DNA from: Cyanoderma ruficeps
Lineage: Eukaryota; Chordata; Aves; Passeriformes; Timaliidae
DNA: 64,000 nt
Assembly (NCBI GenBank): GCA_008694505.1
Contig: VZDJ01007755.1
Coordinates: 6,784,936 to 6,848,935 of the forward strand
Direction of reading: 5' to 3'
Shown here in pieces: positions 52,401 to 64,000 of this stretch; within the stretch, counting starts at the first letter, position 1; every line of letters starts with the position of its first letter. Made by a program: the position numbers and the translations under genes. The notes below the pieces were generated by a model. It searched no databases and had not been told where the DNA came from. It saw only the letters and a program-made list of their open reading frames with translations.

Positions 52401-55330
52401 CAATATTCTTTGTTTTGACAACATTTCAGAGCTTTGTACTTTCCTGACAGTATTAATATTTCTACCATAGTATGATAGAATAATTTTAGTAGTTAGTGAG
52501 TGGTCAGTTTGCTGAAAAGGTACACGGTAAAAATGCATTTGAATATAATCAGGTAAAAAGCATAATGCATATTTAAGTAAGATAAACATGGTAATAATTC
52601 TAATTTTTAGTGGAATATAATGTCATGTAATTAGTAAAACTTCCTAAAGTGCTGATATTTTCCCATCCCCTTAAATGCATCTTCTCTGTATGTATAATAA
52701 TGACTCCCATTGCAATACTGTCAGTGTCCCCTAAGACATAATAATAGACAGAATTACAGTACTTTGACATGTAACTTTCTGATCCAGTTCTCAGAAGGGA
52801 TCAGAAATACTTTTAATGTTTTTCTTTATTTTCTTTCTAATCCTCCTTTTCACCTTCTGTGTTTTTCTCTTTTTATGTTTGTTTGACCCTCATATTTATC
52901 ATCTATATGTTTTGGTTAAAGTTTTTTTTTTCTTTTTTTTTAAGTAATAGAGTGGCTAAGCAAAAATAATATGCTGTTTCTTGTCTCCTCTTGTGAAGAA
53001 TTATTGGCTTTCCCCTCTGCTTGTAAAAACCCAGTACTCCTTCTTACTTGTTTAAGAAGGTCCACAGATCAGCTTTCAGATAGTTGCCTCCACAAAAGTA
53101 GAAATCCTGAAGTTATTTTTAGAGACTTCTGAAGAGGTACTGAAGAATTGTGCTTTTACTACAATCTGCTTTCACCATTACTTACCCATAAGGGCCTGGT
53201 TCAGCCATCTTTCACATCGTACCATCATATACTTCTAATTTATGCAGGATGCTCGGTATCTGTACCACTAAGGCACTAACTTCAAAAATTGATAACATCA
53301 GTAATTTTCAAGACTTTTCATGACTTTTAGTCCTACTCTATTTTAAAAATAACTTGAGACACCCTTTGGTAAGCATCTCTAGTACTACAGTTATTTTCTT
53401 ATCTAAATAACTAAAGTATAAGTGTAGCAGATAACTGCTGTCCAATGATTTGGTCTTCATGATAACAGTTGTAACAGCTTTGCAAAAGCCAGGTCTGTGT
53501 TCTGTATTGAGTAGCCTAACATTCAGTCTTAACATTCTAGATACTTTATAAATTTTTAATAATAATACTAAAAATATTTCTACTGATAAAACTCATTGTA
53601 AACTACAGCAAAGGCTATGGAGTTAATTACAGCAAGCAATTATGTGTTTCTCCCTTGAACATTTCTTCCTGTTAAAAATAATTGCAAAGTAGGTATTATA
53701 AATAGCAAAATGTACATACACAGGCTTTCATCACAGCCTTGATGGCCAGGCTTAGATTGCCTACCCTATGTGTCCTGATGCCTGAAGGACAGACTAATGC
53801 TTTTGTGGTTTGCAGTTGTATGGCAGCACATTAACAGAGAGACTGACAGCTGCATTTTAGGTCTTCTCTTAGCATGTGAGTTCCCCCTAGGCTGGGTCAG
53901 AGTGGGTCTCTGTGCCTGTGCTGCAGCAACTGAGCCACAGTGCAGAATAGAGGGAGAGGAACCAGAGACAGCAAAGTGTGTGTGCATTTGGGGAAGAAAT
54001 GGGCTTCTGTGTGCACAACCTAAGTTCAGGCTCAACAGCAATTTGTGTATTTCATCAGTGACTTGTGAAAGCAACTTCTGCCTATGATGGAAACTTCACA
54101 GGTGGAGAATTCACAGAGTAGAGTGACCACTCATATTAAATGTGAGCAAGGTTGCCTTTTCAGCCCTGAGAACACAGCACAGCTTTTGTGAAGTGTGATG
54201 AATATTGTACATTTCTACGATGAGCCATTCTGTTAGGATGGGGACAACAAAGGCAGCAGAGTTTGTCTGGAGCATGATGCTGCACGGGAATGCTCGTGGG
54301 TTGTGCAATTTATACCTAGATTGTTTGTGGTTGTGCTTTAAAGCCTGATCTCACTCTGCCATGTTTTATTGTTTTCTAAGGTTTTATTTCTCAGCTTGGA
54401 GTAAGGAAAGTTATAGGATAATCTGTTTGTTTTTCACAGTGAGTTGTACAGTGCTCTATGTGATACATTGACCTGGTGATGATAATTCAGGTTTTTAAAA
54501 TGATTGGGGAAAAAAAGAATATACAAATACTTTCAATTGGCAGGTAATGCCCTATCTCAATTAATTGGCTTTTATTTTACAAAATCAGCCAAATATCATG
54601 AACCATTAAACAAATACATGCCTTTATAATTTTTCTAAAAATTCAGCTCATCAGCTTTCATACATCTGTCAACAAATGAAAGTTGATGAGAGTTTAAAAC
54701 TAAGTATACTGGATAATATTATTTTTAAACATTTTTTATCTGATAAGCAAAAATTCACTACATGGTAAATATGTCTTGTTAAAATCTCTGTCTTGCATTT
54801 AGTTCATTTATTTAGCTAAAGGAGATTAAAGGTTGAGTTTTAACATTTTTATGACTGTATTCATGGAAGTTTTTCTTCTTTCTGTTTGCATTCTGGCAAG
54901 CAGAGCACTTCTTTAACAGCACTTTTCACAACCCTGCACCTGTTCGTTTGTATGGTTAGGAAAAATCCTTAAATTAGCACTGAACTATTTGGGAGGATGT
55001 TTTCTTTTAAATTTAAGATTGTTGTCCTAGATATAGCAGTCATTTCACTTAAATTTTCTTATCAGTTATAGGTGGCAAATTATTTTTCAAGATTATCTGT
55101 TGTTGTCTAGTGCTTCTTATACTGGCCTATTCAGTAATTCAAAAAGGCTGTGATTCTACTGGATTCTGTAAAAAAGCTTCCCGAACTCATTAGGATTCAT
55201 GGGAGATGGAGCAGATCCCTACCTTTCTATTTAGGCTTGTATCTTCTGTGCTTCAGAAATTCTGTTAAAGTCCTTTGCTGGAAATGGGCTTTTTTTTTTT
55301 TTTTCCTAATGGAGGTATAACTACAGTATT
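49453..55330 (+). other. TOX intron 1, unique segment up to the assembly gap
   Basis: No exon is recognised. The stretch 49987-50500 differs in composition and could be an old mobile-element remnant (see findings). The hairpin at 54647 is listed separately. Confidence 0.55.
54647..54690 (+). other. Imperfect inverted repeat (hairpin)
   Basis: Two 15-base arms, CTCATCAGCTTTCAT and ATGAAAGTTGATGAG, are complementary except for one G-T pair (a wobble in RNA). They are separated by a 14-base loop. The structure lies in unique AT-rich sequence with homeodomain-like sites nearby. It is short for a microRNA precursor unless it extends through the flanking A- and T-rich bases. Confidence 0.6.
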
Positions 55331-55371
55331 NNNNNNNNNNNNNNNNNNNNNNNNNNNNNNNNNNNNNNNNN
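55331..55371. other. Assembly gap (41 N)
   Basis: A run of 41 undetermined bases lies between a T-rich stretch (a 15-base T run ends near 55304) and a TCTA microsatellite. The gap probably covers more of the same tetranucleotide array. Confidence 0.99.
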
Positions 55372-55390
55372 TCTATCTATCTATCTATCT
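55372..55390. repeat. TCTA (GATA-type) tetranucleotide microsatellite, truncated by the gap
   Basis: Nearly five visible units of TCTA directly abut the N run. The true repeat number is unknown because the left side is missing. Confidence 0.9.
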
Positions 55391-58300
55391 TATTTTTATT
55401 TGGGTTGCAAGTCTTGGCTCTTTTCCTTTAAGGTTGTTTTTTATTCTGCAGTAAAGCCAGTGCTGATGGGGTGCCAGTGCTTGGTTAGCTCCACTTGGCT
55501 GATAAGATCAGCAGAACTGAAGACAAAAGTCCCATGTTCTAGGTACAGTACAGTCTAAAAGAACATTCTAGGTTCAGGCTTCTTACATGGGAAACCAAAC
55601 AGTTCTGGAAATTACCTGTTGGAATAATTGCGCTACCACTGAAGTGTAGTCACATTTTGTATGATGGTATTATATAATATCTCACCTAAAGACACAAATG
55701 CAGTCATGTGCATTTAAAGCTAACAGTTTGCAGCAACAAAGCTGAAACTTATCTAGGGTAGTATGGACTGCTTGCTTTACTGAAATTGTTCACATGAAGG
55801 AATCTGATTTAGCCCTTGGATTATGAGCTTTGTTAAGTCATACTTTGATGGTATCAGTTTAACAGTGATATTTCAGTGGTTTTCTTTGTTGAGCAGAAAA
55901 TCATATCACAATATCCTGGTGAATTCAGAAATATGTATCCTGTATTTCTGGAATGAACAATGTCTTTAAGTGCAGATTAAATTCTTTTTCATATTCAGCT
56001 AGATGAATTTCATATTCATATGAAAATTCATATGCATTCACATAATTCAAGCTTGACAAAACACATAGAAGTCCAAGGATCTGCTGTAAGACTTGAAAAG
56101 CAGCTTCCCCAGATAACATCAAGCCCCCAAACTCCCTCATATCTGCAGTTCTCTTCATTTGCAGAAACACTAGTTGGAATAATATTGGAAATATGCTTGC
56201 AGAAGAGGTTGCAAGATTGAGGCCCCAAACAAATCACCTTCAGCTGTGAAAGCTTATCACCAACTCAAGCAGCAGGGCCTTCATAATCCACTACCCTCCC
56301 ACCAGGGCAACCATCAATAAAGGACAATGCCTTGAGCACAAATGGAGACTGTCACCATTTGAATCATTATTTCATGGAGCTCTGGCATTTTCCAGATTTT
56401 GCAAATTACAAAGGCCTGATTAGTCTGTATAATTTGAAAGTTAATGTTGGAAATGATAAATGTACTTAGATTGGTTTCAAATTACTTGTTCATAGTACAC
56501 TTTTTTTTTAGAGTAAACTTTATCAGAAACTATCTGCCTGAAGAGATATGCAGGCATAGATTAAACAAGTCATCAAAGACAAATGCCAATCTGAGGCTGA
56601 CCAGACCCAAGTCTCAATTATCAGGTTTAAAAGAGGCAGCAGACAATTGGAGAAAAAGTGCTTTGAAATGAAACCTAGGTTCAGCCCATCCAGGACCACA
56701 TTTAGATTTCCTGCGTTTTCTTAAATGCTCTAATTTGACATACTCTTAGAGATGACATGAGGGTGTGATTATCTGTAATTCAGCTTCTGTTTTGTTCCTC
56801 TGCTTAAGTTTCTAAAAATTTCTCACACTAATTTAATTCTATGTATCCTAAATAGATCTTCACATATTTAGGTAATTTGCAGTGAGTAGTTCTTAGGTTT
56901 AATTTAATTTGAGGTGTTCTGTTTACATTTGTTGTTTTTTGCCTACTTTTTTGTTCACATGATACTTCTCTTTGGGATAGTTTACAGAGTGAAGAAAGAT
57001 GTTTTTTCCTTGGGAGCAAATTGGGTTTGCTGACAAGAAGAAAGAAATGCAGTGTACTCCCTCCCCTTTCTTGGCATGAGTGTTTATCCATTGCACAAGA
57101 TTGTATGTGAAAGCCATTGAAGTATGTGAAAGCAAGCTTCCAGGAGCCATTGTTTTTCCCCATCCTGTTGGAAGGAACCCGGGCTGCTCCGTTGTGGGGA
57201 AGGAGAGCATAAAAAGTTCCAAGTCTGTCTCTCACTGATTTCTGTCCCACTCTTAAACTGTGGGAGAGGCAGAAAGGAGCTGCAGTTCTTGAGTAAGCAT
57301 TTCATTCCTGGGCATCTCACAACTATGTGCTATGCTTCATATGCAGGAAGGGGCTGAGTTATTTTCTAGGTTTAATTTGAATTCAGTAATCATAAATAGC
57401 AGCAAATGTTAAATTCATAAAACATAATCAGTGAACTTGAAGAAAAAGAATGTCTCTGGTGTGTTATTCATATTTTGTAATGAACAGGGTGTGTGTGATG
57501 TCTGTAGGTCTATTAATTCCTCTTGCTACAATAATTATAGATATTTTTAAAAGACACACTTTTTCCCCCCCCACCATTAAACACATGCTAGATCTCTTAT
57601 GTATGGAATTGCTAATTGTGGAAGGCTGAGAGGACAGTTAGGTTGGTGAAGTATCATTAGTGCTTTGAAGTCAATGTAAAGACTCCTGACAAGTTCAGAA
57701 ATCCTATGCTTGGATTTTATGAGAGCACCTCTCCAGCCTTCTGTGCAGGCAAGCTGCTGGCTGCCAGTGGATAGAGATGGGTTAGTTGTTTTTTTAGATA
57801 CCACAGCTGGTAACAGTAAAATTTTCATGCTCATACTTAACATATAATATTGTACGTAATTCTTGTCGTAGAAAGCAATGTCATGGTTGTTATTGGTTTT
57901 TGAAATTTAAAGCCATTTATAGTGTTCAATACTAACAGACTGAAAACATGAATTCCATATGTTTTTAGAATAAAATACAGTGTGAGTGAGCAGTTTTCAT
58001 TATGCCTTTCATTTGCTGTGCACTGTCCAACATTACTCTTTTTCTTGTGCTACCATTTTTTTAAACTATTTTTGGTGTTGTGGTCATGGTGTTTCTTCCA
58101 CTTAAGTCTTGCTTCTCATACTACTTTTTTTTAAACTTCTTTGTTTCTTAGAAATTATTCTCTTCCTTCCCTCCCTCTCCTGAAATTATTACTGAGGCCT
58201 TCTACTGAAACGATAAGTCTTGTGGTGTCCTCCACTTAGCATAAAGAAGTTGATTAACTTTAGTTTTAGGCAATAAAGCTTTGTAATAAATATGTTGGTC

Positions 58301-61300
58301 TTATACTTGGCTGAGTTGCACTATGTAAACCAGAGAAACTTTGAAGTCAACAGAAATATTATCTGAGACAGTTATAGCTGGGCTTTTGGAGATAATTTGA
58401 GACTGAAAATAGCTCATAGTATATCAAAGCAGGAATTATATGAGCTATAACGATAAGATTGCTAGTTGGGAAGACTAAATGAAATAGAAGGAATATCCTG
58501 ATATCATTGTATTGGCTTTCATGAATTCTGGATGATATTGTGCATTTTGGTTTCAGCAGTTAAAAGTCTTGAGTGTATTTATAGACAAAAACTTGTAGTG
58601 GTTTTTATAAGCTAATGAACTTGAATCTTTTATATGTTCATAACAAATGTAATTGAGTTGATTACATCTGAGATAATTTATTGCTATTAAAATAAGCTTT
58701 TTGAATAGTCACTTTAAAATAATACCGGCATATCTGTAGAAGTCTTTGTATTTTTGTCTACTTGTTTTTACATGTTTTTGATACTTTGCTCTGTAATCAT
58801 GATGTTACAAATATTCTAATAACCCAATGACTCTGGAAGTAAAGTTACCATTTTGTATAGCCCCATTTCAAAGGAGGATAAAGAAATAATGTCTAAAGTA
58901 GGAGATATAGGATTTAAACAACTGGACTTGTCCTTTCAGGGTCCTCTGTGTAATTCTCATTAACTCTTAGAAAATGCTCAAAAGCAGTGATTGTTGGCTT
59001 AGAGCAGTTCTTACAAGTAAGCCCCAGAATATTTATTACTCCGTCTTTGTGAACATGTCTAGAAGTTCAGACTTGCAGAATTGCTTGTAGTGCACATGAG
59101 TGAAGGCTGTATGTTTGGGACCTACATCATGCTCGTAAGGCTTGAGTTAGAGAGGTCTCAGAGCAAGCTCGATTAGGTGACGTTGTATTGTTACAGATTT
59201 TATCCTTCATATAAACCATCATGCTGGGATTTTCTTTCAGTTGGTAGTTGTTGAGTTCCATATCTGAAAACTCCAAAGGTTAATCCACAACTACAAACAA
59301 TCATGTTCCTTCTCTTATTACTACCTACAGATTGATCCATGTGCTTCATATCATACTGCGGAAATGCTTGTTCGAGCACAGTAATTCATTCTGTAAAGCT
59401 GTTTGAGATACATGACACTTAAAGAAAAATGGTCAAAAAATGCTAGTACGAACCAAACTATGTTATAAAAGCTGCATTGCCAGATATAAGAAAACTGAGT
59501 TATTGGTCAGTATAAAAGGAATGAAAACAACAGCTAAAATTATGGTTTATATTTTTTCTAGTCAGGACAGGCCAATATATTTTCTTAGACAAACCTGCTG
59601 AAATTCTCCAGGCAGTGCAGTAAGGCTAAGGGAATGGTTATTTTAGAGTGTGTGCAAACCTACACTGAGTTCTTCATCATTTTTTGTCCTTTTTGTTAGC
59701 CTAATGACGCAAACTTTCAGAAAAAAGATGTATTGTTATCTTTATTAATCAAACATATTAAGAAACATATTAAGAAATGAGGAGGAACAGGCAATTACCT
59801 CAGTTTCTATAGAGAGTATGTGACTGAATATTATGGTGTCCATATTTCAGCAGAATTTAAGTTACACGGTGTCAGAGTATTATCTGTTTTAATTTAAACA
59901 CTGGATAATTCCTCTTCAGTCTACAAAGCATTTTTCTTCAAGGCTTTTCGGGGTTGCTTTTTGGTTTTGGTTTTTGTTCTCCTCACCATCAATAGCAGCT
60001 ATGTATATGCTGCAAGAGCAAAACTTGTATTATTGAAGTCCTGTTTGGTCTTTATGCAGAAAAATACTGAAAATTTTATGGAAATACTATATTTGTACAT
60101 ACAAATAGATTTATACATGTTCCTTACTCATACATCTGTGCAGAAATATCTTACATAATACTCAGAGGAGGAAGCACTAGTAAAATATTCAGTACAGTTA
60201 ATTGAAAAAAAAAGTTGGTTTTCACAGTGTTGTGTTTTATATGTATTTATGGGATATAAAACATAGAGTTCAGATCACGTAGCAAAGATAGGTAAGAAAC
60301 ATTTTAAGTCCTAGAGATTCTCTGAAACTTTTTCTAGAGCTGTCCTTTTCTGTCTATTTCAAGTCTTCCATGTAATCATGTAGAATCAAAATTTTATTTT
60401 CTGTTATGATGAAATAAAACCCCAACCAAGATAGAATATTAGTTGTTATGAGCTATATAGCATTTTATTTTAGATTTAAAGAGCTGATATAGATTTTATT
60501 TTGAAAGGTGACATCATTCTTGGAACAGGTTATGGAATGTTCACATCATACAAAACAAATATATTCACTGAGGACTCCCTTTTACCTATATAATATTTTT
60601 TGTTATGACTGTATCCACTGGAACTTGGGAAAGTTAAATTAAGTATCACTGCAAATATGGGGAAAATCTGAATATCTCTCTGGATTTTGTAAATATTTTG
60701 ACAATTTACTAGTGAAAGAGGGAGAATTATTGCAAAGCAAACCAACTGTAAAATGTTTTTAAATAAGTGTAAGGTTTAAAAATTGTAACATAAGTTTCAT
60801 GATTTAATGAGCTACATCTCATTTTATTTTCAATTCAGTGCACTTTTATGTGTGCGGTCTTGTGTGTACATGTACGTGTAAAATTGAGGCAGTACAGCAC
60901 ATTAATGACATTTTCATGGCTAGGCAGATAAGTTCCATCTATGACATGAAAGTTTTAAATGGGAATCATATTAGAAGTACTTTTTGAAGTCTTTTTAAGA
61001 CTTTGTACAGTACAGAAGTGTGCATCAGAAATGCTTCAATGTGATCTCTACAATACTGTACAGTTTAAAGACACTGATAAGTGGGTATGTTCCATTGCCT
61101 TGTTCTCGTTTTTTTTCCAGTTGGCACCCGAATTGCTTGAATACCAGTCTGCTTTGGTCACTTTACTCAGATTTTATCTGTGCTAGGGTACAATGCCTAA
61201 TAGAGGGATTTGTTTTTAAATTAAACTGTACACACTCTCAATGTCACGGAGTCCTTTACTCCATGTCAGAAAAGGAAAAGCATACATTTTTGAGCATTAC

Positions 61301-64000
61301 ACTGAAGAGGAAATAGTTTTCAGTGAAGAAAACTCACTTTCAATTAAGAGTTTTCACTTGTCATGTTTAGTTTTCCAAATGGACTGGTGTTTTGGAGCTT
61401 TGTACACATTGAAAAGGTGCTTACATTGATCAACTACTTAATTACCATTGATTCTCAGTGTGAGTACATAATCTCATGGCACAGCCTGAGTAACAATTGT
61501 TAACATTTGACTAATCAATTAATTTTTTCAGTATTCATGAAGGCAACAGATAAGACTCCATTGAAAGCTAGCACTACAGCAGTTTTCATAATTTAATAGT
61601 AGGCATTTAATTTTCTTTAGCTGAAATACATGAGACATTTGGATTTTTTATATTCTGTGTATAACCATATCAAATACTCTGATCCTCACAGGGATCCTCT
61701 GTGGTTCAGAGGAAATGTTAAACAGCACCATGTGCTTAGTGTGATCTTTCCACATGTGTATTACCTTCTTTATTACACCCCATGTTCAAGTATTGCAAAT
61801 GTTCAGCATTTCTGATGAGGTACATTTAGGGCCTGTGGAAAATACTAGATTGACTGAAATGGAAATTTAGTCTCCCTACGTGGCTGTTAAATGCATGACC
61901 ATGGGCAAACGTAGATAAGAACATCAACACATTTCTTCCAGTGGTATGTGGCTTTGGTGGAACTCTGTAGTAGCCCATAAGTAAACTCCTTGGCCAACTG
62001 CTCCTTGATGTGCATTTACGGCAGATGACAGATGCTGCTCTAGAGTGTTTTGGCCACTTTGGTGCCTGCCTCTGCACAGAGCTTTTTTGGGCATTTCACA
62101 CATCTGTTCCTACCCAGTCGAATGGAAAAGAAAAAGCCATGTTTGAGGTCTACCTTGAGATGCTACAGTGATCCTGCTGGGTGGTCCAGTGCCACGTTAA
62201 TGGTGTGAGCACAAGCGCTGGCTTTGATATGAGAGCTCATGCTGGCTGATGCTAATGGGGGCAAAAGCCTTGTACTCCCCTGTCAGTTCACAGTGCAACT
62301 TCCCTTTCATCTGTTAACCTTTCAGTACTGGTGACCTGGAGATGGCCATGCCTGCCATTTCTTACCAGGTTCTTTGTTCATTTAGTTTTTCTTGTTAACA
62401 AGTTCTGTAATCATCCCTTGTGAAAATACTACAATAACATTGCCTGTCTTGAAAGAGTTTCTGGGAAATAGGATTTCAGTGAATTATTGAAAAGTATTTT
62501 TCTGTTTAGCATAACAATACCTTCACTTTGTAGTAAAGTGGAGATGCGGGGGAATTATCAGTGCATACAATTTTATCAGCTTACATACAGCTTGTTTTCC
62601 TGAATATGTTTTAAGAAGCTTTGCATTTCTGAAGTTAAAACTTTAACTGTTGTCTAGATTGCCTTGTATCCCCCAGAGTTACCTTTCTTTTAAACAGTTA
62701 ACTTAAAAAAATCCAAACCAACATGCAACCAACAACACTTCTGGAGAGACTCAGAATTCATTTTTTTTCCCCCTGAGCCTAATAAAATGTATTTTGTTAT
62801 TTTCACTGGCTAATGGTTCATTGATATTCTTGACAAATATTGCACACAATGTGTTCATCTTCAATTTAATATTTCAGTATGTTAAAGTTTATGATCACAT
62901 AAACATTTTCTTGTCAAATTGTGCCTGTGTGACTGAGGTCGCTAAAACAAGGGTCCAGAGCTCCTTCACAGTTTTGTAGATCAGGGGATTTTTGTTCAAG
63001 TCAGTGGAATTAACGTTGCATGAGATCACAGTGAAGTCCAAGGATACTACTAGTGATCATTACGCTGAATATGGGCTGCAGAACTGGATCCATCTGTGCA
63101 CAAAAGAGCCATATGCTGAGACTAATACTTGGAAGTGATGGATGGATTCTGCAGACTTTAGCATGTAATAACTAGTATGTACTTAGATGTCAGTGGATGT
63201 AGCAGAATACGAGCGGGAGTGGCAGGCATAGCCAGCTGTTCCATATCCACACTATGTTTGGCCAAGTAGATTTATAATGCGCTCTCGTTCATTGGCATGT
63301 TTTATTCACCTTCATCAAGTATGAGACACCTTGTTCCTGCCTTTACTCACTGGCTTCCTCTTCCTCCAAAAATGAAAAATTCCCGCAGGTGCCGAAATCC
63401 TTTCAAAGGTGACCTCATAGCAAAGAAATAGCTTGTGAGGGTTGATATCCAAGCAAATCTAAGCATTTGCAACAAATTTTGCCCATCACAGTTTCTAATC
63501 CTAAACTAAATTATTTTAATAGTATTGGAAGTTTTGAAATGTAACATCCACAATTCACAGACTATGTTCCCCCTTAAACAAGGTTCTTTTCTAAGTCATT
63601 ACGTAGTAATGTAGTATAAATTGAAGCTTTTTTGTTAGATGAAAGCTACGTTAAAGAACCAGCAATGGAAAAAGTCACCAACAAAAATACCAGCTATGGA
63701 AAAACACTACCAACAGAAATATAAGGTTTATTTTTTTTTCCCCAAGAATAGTAAATCTGATCCTGAACCACATTCTATTGTAATTCAAAGACGAAGTTCC
63801 CAGAGATGTTGGAAAAAAAAAGTTTGTTATTGTCTTTTTTTTCTCCCTTTAGTGGATTTATCGCGGAAGCTTTTTAAACAAAATACTTTTGTGCCTCCAT
63901 TTTACATTTTATTTTCCAAAACTTTATAGCTGAAAATACTTCTAATGCATGATCTTGTAAATTCATTACTTTTTAACTGCATAGCAAAAAATTACTGGAA
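55391..64000 (+). other. TOX intron 1, terminal segment of the window
   Basis: Unique AT-rich sequence with no TOX exon 2 recognised. Segments at 56225-56680 and 61430-61640 look like possible conserved regulatory DNA (see findings). A GC-richer patch at about 61990-62290 has no identifiable content. Confidence 0.55.
59751..59774 (+). repeat. 12-bp perfect tandem duplication
   Basis: AAACATATTAAG is present twice head to tail in intron 1. Confidence 0.9.

Larger units (their letters stand above)
15948..64000 (+). other. TOX: TOX intron 1 (partial; continues past window end)
   Basis: The intron begins with GTGACT directly after the AAG codon of exon 1. TOX is a very long gene in vertebrates with large 5' introns, so more than 48 kb without a second exon is expected. 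I looked by eye for a phase-0 acceptor followed by the expected continuation (Phe-Asp-Gly-Glu-Asn) and found none. The donor has C instead of G at +5, which makes it weaker than consensus. The first 1.4 kb is part of the CpG island; the rest is AT-rich, with simple repeats, CR1 pieces and unique sequence listed separately. Confidence 0.88.

Noticed and set aside
15948..64000. TOX exon 2 within the window
   Set aside because: No acceptor followed by a frame encoding the expected continuation (Phe-Asp-Gly-Glu-Asn) was found by eye on the plus strand.

Overview
The window looks like nuclear DNA of a bird. It is AT-rich with one sharp CpG island, and every interspersed repeat I can name is a CR1 LINE with the typical sauropsid/avian 3' end (tandem copies of an ATAGAATC-type octamer next to TTGGA). 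There are no bacterial-style gene arrays, no tRNA or rRNA genes that I can recognise, and no CRISPR array. Most long reading frames are chance frames in the CpG island or in simple repeats.

I can name one gene with confidence: TOX (thymocyte selection-associated HMG-box factor), on the + strand. Only coding exon 1 is present (15846-15947, 34 codons, from MDVRFY to CLDPYYCNK). It ends at a GT splice donor in phase 0. The HMG box and the rest of the protein are encoded by exons that must lie beyond position 64000; I found no continuation exon by eye.

Layout: 1-14430 is gene-free upstream flank with one old CR1-like remnant (about 11845-12180). From 14430 to 17330 is a CpG island carrying the promoter, a 5' leader with three short upstream ORFs, exon 1 and the GC-rich start of intron 1. 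The intron start also holds a G-quadruplex-type tract, an alternating GT/AC tract and a GGCCC pentamer array. From 15948 to the window end everything is TOX intron 1. It contains a perfect 106-copy CTTTTT hexanucleotide array (26958-27593), three short CR1 3'-end pieces, one larger CR1 copy that appears 5'-inverted (42557-43444), a 41-base assembly gap next to a TCTA microsatellite (55331-55390), and long unique stretches, some of which look like possible regulatory elements.

The points most worth a second look are the hexanucleotide array, the CR1 5' inversion, the uORF set in the TOX leader, and a glutamine/proline-rich antisense reading frame at 36372-36677. I did not find a new multi-gene system.
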